Assembly: GCA_009914555.1 (NCBI GenBank)
Contig: WNDY01000013.1
Location: forward strand, 1-64,000
Source of the DNA: Xylophilus sp.
GTDB taxonomy: Bacteria > Pseudomonadota > Gammaproteobacteria > Burkholderiales > Burkholderiaceae_C
Reading direction: 5' to 3'
DNA: 64,000 bases
Both the position numbers and the translations under genes were made by a program. Shown here piece by piece: positions 22,129 to 32,632 of this stretch. How positions within the stretch are numbered: the first letter of the stretch is position 1; every line of letters begins with the position of its first letter. Below the pieces are notes generated by a model. The model was given only the letters and a program-made list of their open reading frames with translations. It ran no database searches and was not told the origin of the DNA.

Positions 22129-22151
22129 ACGATTCTCATCTACGAATATGA
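22129..22151 (+). promoter_or_regulatory. Candidate Fur box upstream of the sigma/anti-sigma gene
   Basis: ATTCTCAT at 22132-22139, followed by ATCTACGAATATGAT, resembles the right half and flank of Fur-box promoters (consensus half GATAATCAT/ATTCTCATT). It lies 10-30 bases before the ATG of an iron-type signalling gene, which is where Fur control is expected. The match is partial. Confidence 0.45.
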
Positions 22152-22160
22152 TCGCCGGCC

Positions 22161-23462
22161 ATGGCCTTTTCCGTCCCTGCTTCCTCCTCCGGCGCCCTGC
22201 TCTCGGACTTCGACGGCGTCTATGCCGAACTGCTGCGCCTGCTCGTGCGCCGCACCGGCAGCCTCGACGACGCACGCGATCTGCTGCACGACACCTGGCT
22301 GCGGCTCGCGGAAGAGGCCGCGCCGCCACCGGCGGAGCCGCTGCGCAGCCCCGGCGCCTACCTGTCCACCATGGCGCAGAACCTCGCGCTGGACCAGTTG
22401 CGCCGCGACCGCCGGCGCAGCGCCCACTTGGCCGATGCCGCCGCGCAGACGCTGGCGGCGCCCCGGCATGCGCCCGACGTGGCGGATGCCGTGATGTACC
22501 GGCAGGCCATCGACCATGTCGCGCGCTGCCTCGACTCCCTGCCCAGGCGCTGCCGCGACATCTTCCTGGCGTACCGGCTTGATGGCGAGCGGCAGGCCGA
22601 CATCGCCGCGCGGCTGGGGCTTTCGCTCAACACGGTGGAGCGCGACCTGATGCAGGCCAACGCCGTGATCGAAGACGCGCTACACCGCTGGCGCGGCGAA
22701 GTGCCGCCCGGCCCCGCCCGCCGCGGCGGGCGCCGCCGCGGGCTCGCCACGCTGCTGGGCTGCGCCGGACTGCTTACCATGGCGGGTATGCTCTCAATGC
22801 GATTCATCCGAGAGCGCTCGGAGCCTATACTCTGGCAGGTATCTCTTTCCACCCGGCGCGGTCTGCGCAGCGGCCAGGATCTGCCCGACGGCTCGCGCAT
22901 CGAACTCGACGCCGTCTCGGCCGCCGAGGTGCGCTACCGCGCGCACGGCCGTGCGGTGGAGCTGCTGCGCGGCGCCGCCTTCTTCGCCGTGGTGCGCGAC
23001 GCGGCGCGGCCCTTCACCGTGGCCGCCGGGCCGGTCACCGCCACCGTGCTCGGCACCCGCTTCGGCGTGGAGCGGGGCATGGACGGCGCGGTGCTGGTGC
23101 AGGTCGAATCGGGCCGCGTGCGCGTGAGCCGCGGCGCGGGCGAGGCAGTGGAACTCGGCGCCGGCCAGTCGCTGCGCGTGGAGCCCGGCCGGCCCTGGCC
23201 CGCGCCGCGCGCCGACGCCGCCCCGGCCCTGTGGCGGCAGGGCGAACTGGCCTTCGAGGACCGCCCGCTCGGCGAAGTGCTGGAGCGCCTGGAGCGCTAT
23301 GCCGCCTTCCCGCTCTCGGCCGACGCGCGCGCCGCCGCGCTGCCCGTCAGCGGCCGGTGGCGCATCGCGCGCGCGGCCGACTGGATCGCGGCCCTGCCCC
23401 GCTCGCTGCCGGTGCGGGTGGAGCGCGACGCAGAGGGCGGGATGCGCGTCACGGCACGCTGA
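22161..23462 (+). CDS. Fused ECF sigma factor / FecR-type anti-sigma protein (IutY-like)
   Basis: 433 residues in one uninterrupted frame. Residues 15-85 are sigma region 2 (FDGVYAELLRLLVRR, LLHDTWLRLAEE, LSTMAQNLALDQLRRD). Residues 115-178 are region 4 (LDSLPRRCRDIFLAYRLDG, LGLSLNTVERDL). A basic stretch and one membrane helix follow at about 195-214. Residues 225-345 are a FecR periplasmic domain (LPDGSRIELDAVSA, RPFTVAAGPVTATVLGTRF) and the rest is the C-terminal FecR subdomain. The usual separate cytoplasmic anti-sigma domain of FecR is missing; the sigma factor is joined straight to the helix. A hybrid of this kind, IutY, is known in Pseudomonas putida, where proteolysis releases the sigma part. 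Here it precedes a TonB siderophore receptor and a possible Fur box. Confidence 0.88.
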   Translation: MAFSVPASSSGALLSDFDGVYAELLRLLVRRTGSLDDARDLLHDTWLRLAEEAAPPPAEPLRSPGAYLSTMAQNLALDQLRRDRRRSAHLADAAAQTLAAPRHAPDVADAVMYRQAIDHVARCLDSLPRRCRDIFLAYRLDGERQADIAARLGLSLNTVERDLMQANAVIEDALHRWRGEVPPGPARRGGRRRGLATLLGCAGLLTMAGMLSMRFIRERSEPILWQVSLSTRRGLRSGQDLPDGSRIELDAVSAAEVRYRAHGRAVELLRGAAFFAVVRDAARPFTVAAGPVTATVLGTRFGVERGMDGAVLVQVESGRVRVSRGAGEAVELGAGQSLRVEPGRPWPAPRADAAPALWRQGELAFEDRPLGEVLERLERYAAFPLSADARAAALPVSGRWRIARAADWIAALPRSLPVRVERDAEGGMRVTAR

Positions 23463-23466
23463 ACGC

Positions 23467-23488
23467 GCGGCGCGGCGCCGCTTTTTTT
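23467..23488 (+). terminator. Rho-independent terminator after the sigma/anti-sigma gene
   Basis: GCGGC (23467-23471) pairs with GCCGC (23477-23481) around five bases, followed directly by seven T residues. It separates the regulatory gene from the receptor gene, so the receptor likely has its own (sigma-dependent) promoter in 23489-23567. Confidence 0.6.
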
Positions 23489-23567
23489 CAGGGTTCGGGC
23501 GGAGCCGTCCGTCAGGCAAGGGAACGCCATTCGTTTCCTTTGCCAACCCTTCCGAGAGAAAGCCGCC

Positions 23568-25955
23568 ATGTCCGTCCAGACTCCCGCCCTTCCCCCGCGC
23601 GCCACCGCCCTGGCGCAGGCGGCCGCCGCCTGCGTGCTGGCCCTGCATCTGCAATGCGCCCAGGCCTGTCCCGTCGCCTTCGACATCCCCGCCCAGCCGC
23701 TGGCCGCCGCGCTGGACCAGTTCGCCCGGCAGGCCGGGCTGCAGCTCGTCTTCTCGCCGGCCCTGGCGCGCGAGCGACAGGCACCGCGCGTCTCCGGCAG
23801 CCTGGAGCCGCAGCCCGCGCTCGACGCGCTGCTGCGCGGCAGCGGGCTGAGCGGCCGGGTCGAGGGCGGCACGGTCACCGTCACCACCACCGCGGCAGCC
23901 GCGGACGCGCAACGCAGCCTGGGCGAAGTCACTGTCACCGGCAACCAGCTCGGCGAGATCACCGAGGGCACGGGCAGCTACACGCCGGGCACCATCGCCA
24001 CGGCCACGCGCTTGGTGCTCGCGCCGCGCGAGACGCCGCAGTCCGTCAGCGTGGTCACGCGGCAGGCGATGGACGACTTCGCCCTCATCAGCATCGACCA
24101 GGCGATGGAGCACACGCCCGGTGTCAGCATCGTCACCTACGACAGCGAGCGCACCGTGTACTACGCCCGCGGCTTCCCGGTCAATAACTTCCAGTACGAC
24201 GGCATACCGATGCTGCGCGACTCCGGCTACTCGGCCGGCAACACGCTCAGCGACCTGGCGATCTACGACCGCGTGGAAGTGCTCAAGGGCGCCACCGGCC
24301 TGCTCACCGGCACCGGCGACCCCGGCGCCACGATCAACCTGATCCGCAAGAAGCCCACGCGCGACTTCCAGGGCCATGCCACGGCCGGCGCCGGGCGCTG
24401 GAACAACTACCGCGGCGAGCTCGACGTGAGCGGCGCGTTGAATGCCGACGGCAGCGTGCGCGGCCGGGCCGTGGCCGTCTACCAGGACCGCCAGTCGCAT
24501 CTCGACCACTACGAACGCAAGACGTCCGTGCTCTAAGGCATCGTCGAAGCCGACCTCACGTCCCGCACGCTGCTGACCGTGGGCGCGGACTACCAGGACA
24601 ACGTCCCCCGGGGCTCGACCTGGGGCGGCATCCCGCTCTACAACGGCGCGGGCGCCTTCAACGCCGTGCCGCGCTCGTTCAACCAGGGCGCCGCCTGGAG
24701 CCGCTGGGAGCAGTACACCCGCACCGGCTTCGCCACGCTCGAGCACAGCCTCGACAGCGGCTGGGTGGCCAAGGCGCAGTTCAACCACCAGATCAACGGC
24801 TACGACGCCAACCTGGGCGCAGGGGCCTCAGGCTTTCCCGACCCGGCCGACGGCTCGGGCGTTTCGATGTGGGCCGGCCAGTACATCGGCCGCACCACCA
24901 GCGATGCGGCCGACGTGTATGCCAGCGGCCCTGTGCGGCTCGGCGGGCGCGAGCACGAACTGGTGCTCGGCGGCAGCGCCACCAACCGCCGCTGGAAGAA
25001 CCGTGGCTGGTGGGATACGCAGAGCGTCGGCTACGACACCACCGTGGCCGACTTCTACCGATGGAACGGCAGCGTGCCCGCGCCGGCCTGGGGCGCCGCG
25101 CCCGACTACACCAACGACGAGGCCACCCGCGAGCGCGGCCTCTACGCCACCGCGCGCTGGAACCTGCGCGACGACCTCCAGCTCATCACCGGCGGCCGCG
25201 TGCTGTCGTACAGGACCGCCGGCATCCGCGAATCCGGCTCCTTCGTGCCCTACATAGGCGCGGTGTACGACATCGACGGCACCTGGTCGGCCTATGCCAG
25301 CTACACCACCATCTTCAAGCCCCAGTCGGCGCAGGACGCCAGCGGCCGCACGCTCGACCCGCTCGAAGGCGAGAACCGCGAGATCGGCGTCAAGGCTGCC
25401 TTCTTCGGCGGGCGGCTCCATGCCAGCGCGGCCTACTTCGACCTGCTGCAGGACAACTATGCCGAGGCCACCGGCGGGCTGACGCCGACCGGCGGCACCG
25501 CCTACCGTGCGATCCAGGGCGTGCGGACCAAAGGCTTCGAAGTCGAGGCCTCGGGGCGGATCGGCACGGCATGGCAGGTCCAGGCCGGCTTCTCGCACAG
25601 CATCGCGCGCCAGCAGGGCGAGCGGGTCTCCACGCTCACGCCGGCCAGCCAGTTCAGCCTCTACGCGAGCTACAAGCCCGCGGCGGTGCCGGGCCTCACG
25701 CTCGGCGGCGGCGCGCGGTGGCAGGACAAGACCTGGGGCGACGTGAGCCATCCTGCGGGCACCGTGCGCCACACGGTCCCGGGCTACTGGATCGCCGACG
25801 CCTCGGCCCGCTATGCCTTCACCCCGCGGCTCACCGGCGCGCTCGCGCTCACCAACCTCTTCGACAGGAAGTACTACACGATCTTCAGCTCTTACAGCAC
25901 CTACACCTGGGGCGAGCCGCGCAGCGTCAACGCGAGCCTGACCTACCGATTCTGA
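23568..25955 (+). pseudogene. TonB-dependent siderophore receptor interrupted by an in-frame stop
   Basis: The frame would encode 795 codons. It has a signal peptide, an STN signalling domain (about residues 35-105, FDIPAQPLAAALDQFARQAG), a plug with PRETPQSVSVVTRQAMDD and EVLKGATGLLTGTGDPG, and a beta barrel ending EPRSVNASLTYRF, all typical of FpvA/FoxA-like ferric-siderophore receptors with transcriptional signalling. Codon 323 (24534-24536) is TAA where the reading VL-Y-GIVEADLT is expected, so TAC to TAA is the simplest change. The frame continues intact for 472 codons with good codon bias, so loss is recent, or the stop is a sequencing error. The STN domain matches the neighbouring sigma/anti-sigma fusion. 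Confidence 0.88.
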
Positions 25956-25970
25956 GCGCGGCGCCGCGCG

Positions 25971-27383
25971 TCAGGCCACGCATGCGGCCTGGCGCAGCGC
26001 CTCGCGATGCGCGGCGCAGAGGCCGCGGAAGCCATCCCCGATGCGCGCGTCGCCGGCCGCCGCCTCCCAGAAACGCAGCGCTGCCGCGTAGGCCGCGTGC
26101 CACACGGCGCGCTGCGGCGGCAGCGGCCGTGGCGGCTCGAAGGCGCGCTGCGGCACCTCGCCGCCGGCCAGCGGCGCATGCAGCATCGGCAGCATGTCGT
26201 AGGCCGGCGCCAGCGCAAGGCGGCCGTCCGCCGGCCGGAAGCTCAGGTTGCCCGCGTGCATGTCGGTGTTGCCGATCAGGCGGCCGAACCACCACAGGCG
26301 CTCGACCGCTGCGCGGTCGTCCTCGGTCAGCAGTTCCAGCGCCGCGAGCCGCGCGGCCAGCCGGCTCCAGTCCTGCGAGGCATCGCCGACGAAGGCGGCG
26401 TTGACCGTCTCCAGCGTGCACAGCGCGCTGCGGCCGCCGTCGCCATGGCGGTCGAACCGCTCGACTTCGAGGAAGGTCCGCCCACCATGGGAGAGTATAC
26501 GGCTGATGGCGGCTCCCACCACCGGCAGCAGCCCCATCACCCCCAGGGTATGTAGCGCCAGATGCTCGCAAACCAGCAGATCGGACCAGCGCTGCTCGGC
26601 CGCCGAGCCGCCCGCGCCCGAGAACTTGACCAGCACATGCGGCGTGGCACTCGCACTGCCCGGCGGGGGCGCGCGCAGCGCGGCGAACTTGGGAAATTCG
26701 CCGGCTGCGCTCGACCCCGGCACGCCGGTGGCCACGGCCTGCTGCGCGAGCGCGGCATAGGCTTCGGCCGTGGCCTCGGGCTCCAGCGGCACCGGCGGCG
26801 CGGCCCGCTGCGCCAGCCAGCGCCGGTAGGCGGCGTCGCCCACGATCAGGTTGCCGCTCGCATCCTCGCCGCGCTGCGCCAGCACGTGCAGGATCTCGTC
26901 GTCGCCCCATTCGCGCGGATCGGCCGGCACGCCGAGCGCGGCATGCTCGGCACGCGCGAACAGCCGGCCCATGTAGCCCTGCGGGCGCATGTCGTAGAGC
27001 GGATACGGCAGGCCGGGCCACCAGCCGTCGCGGGCGTCCTCGGGTACGGGCCAGTGGCCGCCGGCACCGAGATCGAGCAGGCTGCCCTGGGGGTGCAGGG
27101 CCGCCAGCGGCGCGAGCAGCTCGGCGCGGCCGTCGGCATCGACGCGGTAGACCGGCAGGTCCTCGGCGAGGCCGCGCACCGGCCGGCGCAGCGCATAGCG
27201 GGCTCGCCGCGCGCGGCCGGCCGCCACGAGCCGGCCCGGCGGCAGTGCCTGCAGCCAGCGGTGCAGTGTGGGCACGCTCACGCCGAGCGTGCGGGCCAGA
27301 TCGGCAGCAGCAGCCGGAGCCTGGCGCGCGAGCGCCATGGTCAGCCGCGCCTCGGCCACTGCAGGATCACCGGCCACAGCCAT
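25971..27383 (-). CDS. HipA-family kinase-like protein with N-terminal HTH, YjjJ-like
   Basis: 470 residues. The first 65 form a helix-turn-helix (ADLARTLGVSVPTLHRWLQ). The remainder is a HipA-like Ser/Thr kinase fold: HVLVKFSG near residue 245 for the nucleotide Lys, the catalytic loop GRLIGNTDMHAGNLSF near residue 365, and the metal-binding ALAPAYDMLPM. HipA proteins phosphorylate targets such as glutamyl-tRNA synthetase and cause growth arrest; YjjJ is a HipA relative with its own DNA-binding domain, and no HipB antitoxin gene is present here either. It probably regulates itself through its HTH. ATG 27383 is the first start and lies beside AT-rich repeats. It converges with the receptor gene. 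Confidence 0.85.
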   Translation of the reverse strand: MAVAGDPAVAEARLTMALARQAPAAAADLARTLGVSVPTLHRWLQALPPGRLVAAGRARRARYALRRPVRGLAEDLPVYRVDADGRAELLAPLAALHPQGSLLDLGAGGHWPVPEDARDGWWPGLPYPLYDMRPQGYMGRLFARAEHAALGVPADPREWGDDEILHVLAQRGEDASGNLIVGDAAYRRWLAQRAAPPVPLEPEATAEAYAALAQQAVATGVPGSSAAGEFPKFAALRAPPPGSASATPHVLVKFSGAGGSAAEQRWSDLLVCEHLALHTLGVMGLLPVVGAAISRILSHGGRTFLEVERFDRHGDGGRSALCTLETVNAAFVGDASQDWSRLAARLAALELLTEDDRAAVERLWWFGRLIGNTDMHAGNLSFRPADGRLALAPAYDMLPMLHAPLAGGEVPQRAFEPPRPLPPQRAVWHAAYAAALRFWEAAAGDARIGDGFRGLCAAHREALRQAACVA

Positions 27384-27388
27384 ATCCT

Positions 27389-27424
27389 ATGAAAAGATTC
27401 ATGAGAAGATTTTTATCAAAAATC
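27389..27424. promoter_or_regulatory. Operator-like repeats upstream of the yjjJ-like gene
   Basis: Two tandem 12-mers, ATGAAAAGATTC (27389-27400) and ATGAGAAGATTT (27401-27412), differ at two positions. They run into a perfect inverted repeat GATTTTT-ATC-AAAAATC (27408-27424). This AT-rich island ends six bases before the ATG of a gene with its own HTH, so autoregulation is likely. Confidence 0.55.
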
Positions 27425-27634
27425 CTCTTTTAAATCAATGGATTTTACTTTTACGTCAGTAGTCTGCGAGACGATTCCTGCACCGGTAGACGGCCATGCG
27501 CCCGGCCCGATGGCGTTCTGACGCCTTCCGTGGTCGGTGATACGGTCGTATTCCTCATCGAGCGCACGGAAGCGCTCGATGACGCGCTGGCCGTGCAGGT
27601 TCGCCTCCTGCTCCAGCAGCGGACATTCGGCCAT
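27416..27634 (-). CDS. Small hypothetical protein upstream of the yjjJ-like gene
   Basis: 72 residues from ATG 27634. The first 37 codons have strong GC at third positions and encode a charged, helical segment (LLEQEANLHGQRVIERFRAL, then DEEYDRITDHGRR), which looks like real coding sequence. The last 20 codons are AT-rich and run through the operator-like repeats. There is no clear ribosome site, and the coding character continues in frame for about 18 codons upstream of the ATG to a TGA. It is therefore either a small gene in front of yjjJ or the remains of a larger one. No family is recognised; it does not look like HipB. Confidence 0.35.
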   Translation of the reverse strand: MAECPLLEQEANLHGQRVIERFRALDEEYDRITDHGRRQNAIGPGAWPSTGAGIVSQTTDVKVKSIDLKEDF

Positions 27635-27934
27635 CGCGCGGCCGGCGCTACAGGCAGTCGCCCCGGGGGCACGGAAGTCAATTTGAACGGTGTGCTCCTT
27701 TGGCTCCTCGCGTCAAGCCTTGCACGGGCTCTTTGCTGCGGAGGGTAGGCCAGTGAGCGCCTCAGGCACTGCGGACCGCGCCGCAGCCGTGGCCGCGCAC
27801 AGCCTGCCAGCGCGAGCGCGCCGCGGCGGACCAGGCTCGAAAAGGAGGACGAGCCGCGGCGGGGCATGGTGACAAAAAGGGAGCAGCAATGATGAGGGCC
27901 GTGCCGCACTGCCCAATGCGATAAACCTACAGAG
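27635..27934. other. Intergenic region without a supported gene
   Basis: About 300 bases between the small ORF and repeat copy 4. Open frames on both strands are short, Arg/Ala-rich and show no domain pattern. The minus-strand frame that continues into the small ORF at 27634 has a TGA at about 27687-27689. I see no RNA gene or clear hairpin. Confidence 0.5.
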
Positions 27935-27994
27935 GGGGTATTGCCTCGATACGCCCTTTTCCAAAGCGCTATAGGGCAGTAGAGGCGAGGGTAT
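27935..27994. repeat. 53-bp-period intergenic element, copy 4
   Basis: GGGGTAT at 27935-27941 and AGGGTAT at 27988-27994, spacing 53 bp, in the reverse orientation to copy 1. GCGCT at 27966-27970 is the complement of AGCGC at the standard distance. It lies five bases past the stop of the LysR gene that ends at 28000. Confidence 0.7.
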
Positions 27995-27999
27995 CTGCG

Positions 28000-28896
28000 T
28001 CAGGCCGGCCGCAGCAGCGCCCCCTGGGCCTCCACCGCCTCGCGCACGAAGCTCCAGACCGCCTGCATGCGTGCGAGATGCTTGCCCTCGGCCGGCATCG
28101 ACATCCAGAAGGTCCGGGTGAAGCGCGCCTGCCCCGGCAGCACGCGCACCAGCAGCGGATCGCCGTCGGCCAGGAAGGCCGGCAGCACCGCGAGGCCCGC
28201 ACCCGCGCGCACGGCCTGGTACTGGGCTTGGATGCTGGTGCTGCGCAGTGCGAGCCGCTCGGGCCGGTGCAGTTCGTCGAGCAGCTGAAGCTCCTTGCTG
28301 AACAGCAGGTCGTCCACATAGCTCACGAACGCATGGCCGCGCAGGTCCTCGCGTGTGGCGATCGGCGCCTGGGTCGCAAGGTAGTCGCGCGCGCCGTAGA
28401 GCTGCAGCACGTAGTCGCAGAGCCGGCTGACCACCACCGGTCCGCGCGCGGGCCGCACGAGCGAGACGACGATGTCGGCCTCGCGCCGCGACAGATGCAC
28501 CAGCCGCGGCAGCGCGAGCAGGTCGATCGACAGGCCCGGATGGCGTTGCGCAAGCCGCGCGAGCTGCGGCGCGAGCACCGCGGTGCCGAAGCCCTCGGTC
28601 ACGCCGATGCGCACCACGCCGCTGGGCCCGGCCGCGCCGGCCGGGTCCACGGTATCGCGCTCCACCGCGCGGGCGGCGGCCTCCATCGCCTCGGCCTGCG
28701 GCTGCAGACGGCGGCCGGTCTCGGTCAGCCGGTGGCCGCCGGCCTCGCGCGCGAACAGCGCTGCGCCGGTCTGTTTCTCCAGCGCCTGGATGCGCCGGGC
28801 CACCGTCGTGTGGTCCACCCCGAGACGGCGGGCCGCGGCCAGCAGCGTGCCGGTACGGGCCAGTTCGAGGAAGTAGCGCAGGTTGTCCCAGTCCAT
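28000..28896 (-). CDS. LysR-family transcriptional regulator divergent from mmsA
   Basis: 298 residues. The HTH ([20 protein letters not shown], then [15 protein letters not shown]) spans residues 1-60, and the effector-binding domain follows ([16 protein letters not shown]). The type with [10 protein letters not shown] is common for LysR regulators beside aldehyde-dehydrogenase genes. Start ATG 28896 is the domain start. It is divergent from mmsA (29010) over 113 bases and most likely regulates the mmsA-acyl-CoA dehydrogenase-mmsB operon in response to a valine intermediate, which is an inference from position. Confidence 0.88.
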   Translation of the reverse strand: MDWDNLRYFLELARTGTLLAAARRLGVDHTTVARRIQALEKQTGAALFAREAGGHRLTETGRRLQPQAEAMEAAARAVERDTVDPAGAAGPSGVVRIGVTEGFGTAVLAPQLARLAQRHPGLSIDLLALPRLVHLSRREADIVVSLVRPARGPVVVSRLCDYVLQLYGARDYLATQAPIATREDLRGHAFVSYVDDLLFSKELQLLDELHRPERLALRSTSIQAQYQAVRAGAGLAVLPAFLADGDPLLVRVLPGQARFTRTFWMSMPAEGKHLARMQAVWSFVREAVEAQGALLRPA

Positions 28897-29009
28897 GTCT
28901 GTGGATTGATGTGGATTTATGCAAAAGCCGAACGCATTCCTGCGCATTGTCCTGGCAATTTCGCACAGCTACGATGCACCGACAGCGACAACCGACCGGA
29001 GACAACCGA

Positions 29010-30533
<1,524 letters not shown>

Positions 30534-30544
30534 CGGGGTCCGGC

Positions 30545-31705
30545 ATGGACTTCGAACTCTCCGAGGAGCAGCGCGCCTTCGCCGCCACGGCGCGCGGCTT
30601 CGCTGCGGCCGAGCTGGCGCCGCATGCGGCGCAGTGGGACGAGGAAGGCATCTTCCCGCGCGACGCCATCCGGCGCGCGGGCGAAGTGGGCTTCTGCGGC
30701 CTGTATGCGCCCGAGGCCATCGGCGGCCTCGCCCTGCCCCGCCTCGATGCCACGCTGGTGTTCGAGGAGCTGGCCGCGGTCGATCCGTCGACCACCGCCT
30801 TCCTCACCATCCACAACATGGCCGCGTGGATCATCGGCACCTGGGGCACGGATGCCGTGCGCAGCCAGTGGGGGCCGAGCCTCACGGCCGGGCAGAAGCT
30901 GGCCTCGTACTGCCTGACCGAGCCCGGCGCCGGGTCGGACGCCGCCTCGCTGCGCACCCGCGCCGAGCGCACCGCCGACGGCTGGGCCATCCACGGCGGC
31001 AAGGCCTTCATCTCGGGCGCCGGCAGCACCGACCTGCTGGTCGTCATGGCCCGCAGCGGCGGCGACGGCGCGGGCGGCGTCAGCGCCTTCGCCGTACCGG
31101 CGGACGCGCCCGGCATCAGCTACGGTCAGAAGGAACGGAAGATGGGCTGGAACAGCCAGCCCACGCGCACCATCGCGTTCGACGGCGTGCACATCCCGGC
31201 CGACCACCTGCTCGGCCGCGAGGGCGAGGGCTTCCGCATCGCGATGAAGGGGCTGGACGGAGGGCGCATCAACATCGCCACCTGCTCGGTCGGCGCGGCC
31301 CAGGGCGCGCTGGGCCATGCGCAGCGCTACCTGCACGAGCGCAGGCAGTTCGGCCGGGAGCTGGCGCAGTTCCAGGCCCTGCAGTTCCGGCTGGCCGACA
31401 TGGCGACCGACCTGGTCGCCGCGCGCCAGCTGGTGCGGCTGGCTGCCTCCAAGCTGGATGCCGGCGCGCGCGACGCGACCACCTACTGCGCCATGGCCAA
31501 GCGCTTCGCCACCGACGCGGGCTTCGCCATTTGCAACGAGGCCCTGCAGCTGCACGGCGGCTACGGCTACCTGCGCGACTTCCCGCTGGAGCGGCTGGTG
31601 CGCGACGCGCGCGTGCATCAGATCCTCGAAGGCACGAACGAAATCATGCGCGTCATCGTCGCGCGCCGCATGCTCGACGACGACGCGCCCGACGCGATTC
31701 GCTAA
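30545..31705 (+). CDS. Acyl-CoA dehydrogenase, probable isobutyryl-CoA dehydrogenase
   Basis: 386 residues, FAD-dependent. It has the usual N-terminal helical domain (MDFELSEEQRAFAATARGF), the FAD segment YCLTEPGAGSDAASLRT, and the C-terminal helices with RRQFGRELAQFQALQFRLADM. The catalytic Glu lies in QILEGTNEIMRV. Its place between mmsA and mmsB suggests oxidation of isobutyryl-CoA to methacrylyl-CoA in valine degradation. Electrons would pass to ETF and then to the ETF-ubiquinone oxidoreductase encoded at 51816. No enoyl-CoA hydratase or 3-hydroxyisobutyryl-CoA hydrolase gene is in this operon. Confidence 0.92.
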   Translation: MDFELSEEQRAFAATARGFAAAELAPHAAQWDEEGIFPRDAIRRAGEVGFCGLYAPEAIGGLALPRLDATLVFEELAAVDPSTTAFLTIHNMAAWIIGTWGTDAVRSQWGPSLTAGQKLASYCLTEPGAGSDAASLRTRAERTADGWAIHGGKAFISGAGSTDLLVVMARSGGDGAGGVSAFAVPADAPGISYGQKERKMGWNSQPTRTIAFDGVHIPADHLLGREGEGFRIAMKGLDGGRINIATCSVGAAQGALGHAQRYLHERRQFGRELAQFQALQFRLADMATDLVAARQLVRLAASKLDAGARDATTYCAMAKRFATDAGFAICNEALQLHGGYGYLRDFPLERLVRDARVHQILEGTNEIMRVIVARRMLDDDAPDAIR

Positions 31706-31727
31706 CGAGACCAAGGAGACACCCACC

Positions 31728-32615
31728 ATGACCACCATCGCATTCATCGGCCTGGGCAACATGGGCGGCCCGATGGCCGTCAACCTGCACAAGGCCGGCC
31801 ATGCCGTGCAGGCCTACGACCTCTTCCCCGCCGCGCGCGAGCGCCTGGCCGCTGCCGGCGTGCCGGTGGCCGCGAGCGCGGCCGCCGCCGCCGTGGACGC
31901 CGAGGTCGTCGTCAGCATGCTGCCCGCAAGCGCCCACGTCGAGGGCCTTTACCTCGGCGACGACGGCCTGCTCGCCCGGCTCGCGCCCGGCACGCTGGTG
32001 ATCGACAGCAGCACCATCGCCGCGGCCAGCGCCATCAAGGTGGCCGAGGTCGCCGCCGCGCGCGGCATCGCCTTCCTCGACGCGCCGGTCTCGGGAGGCA
32101 CCGGCGGCGCCATCGCCGGCACGCTGACCTTCATGGTCGGCGGTGAGGCGCAGGCGCTGGAGCGCGCCCGGCCGCTGCTGGAGAAGATGGGCGCCAACAT
32201 CTTCCATGCCGGTGCGGCAGGCGCCGGCCAGACCGCCAAGATCTGCAACAACATGCTGCTCGGCGTGCTGATGATCGGCACCAGCGAGGCCATCGCCCTC
32301 GGCGTGGCCAACGGGCTGGACCCGAAGGTGCTCAGCGAGATCATGCGGCGCAGCTCCGGCGGCAACTGGGCGCTGGAGAAGTACAACCCGCTGCCCGGCG
32401 TGCACGAGAACGCGCCGGCGTCGAAGGGCTACGCCGGCGGCTTCGGCACCGACCTGATGCTCAAGGACCTGGGCCTGGCGCAGGAGAGTGCCACCGCCGT
32501 GAAGGCCGCCACGCCGCTCGGCGGGCTGGCGCGCAGCATCTATGCGGCCCACAGCCTCGCGGGGCATGGGGCGCTGGACTTCTCCAGCGTGATCCGGCTG
32601 CTGCAGAAACACTGA
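31728..32615 (+). CDS. mmsB: 3-hydroxyisobutyrate dehydrogenase
   Basis: 295 residues. It oxidises 3-hydroxyisobutyrate to methylmalonate semialdehyde, the substrate of MmsA. The Rossmann motif IAFIGLGNMGGPMAVNL, the substrate-binding DAPVSGGTGGA, and GQTAKICNNMLLG with the catalytic Lys are seen, as is the C-terminal KDLGLAQE. AAGGAG stands ten bases before ATG 31728. It ends the mmsA operon. The downstream neighbour is on the opposite strand. Confidence 0.95.
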   Translation: MTTIAFIGLGNMGGPMAVNLHKAGHAVQAYDLFPAARERLAAAGVPVAASAAAAAVDAEVVVSMLPASAHVEGLYLGDDGLLARLAPGTLVIDSSTIAAASAIKVAEVAAARGIAFLDAPVSGGTGGAIAGTLTFMVGGEAQALERARPLLEKMGANIFHAGAAGAGQTAKICNNMLLGVLMIGTSEAIALGVANGLDPKVLSEIMRRSSGGNWALEKYNPLPGVHENAPASKGYAGGFGTDLMLKDLGLAQESATAVKAATPLGGLARSIYAAHSLAGHGALDFSSVIRLLQKH

Positions 32616-32632
32616 GCGGCCGCCGGCGGCGA

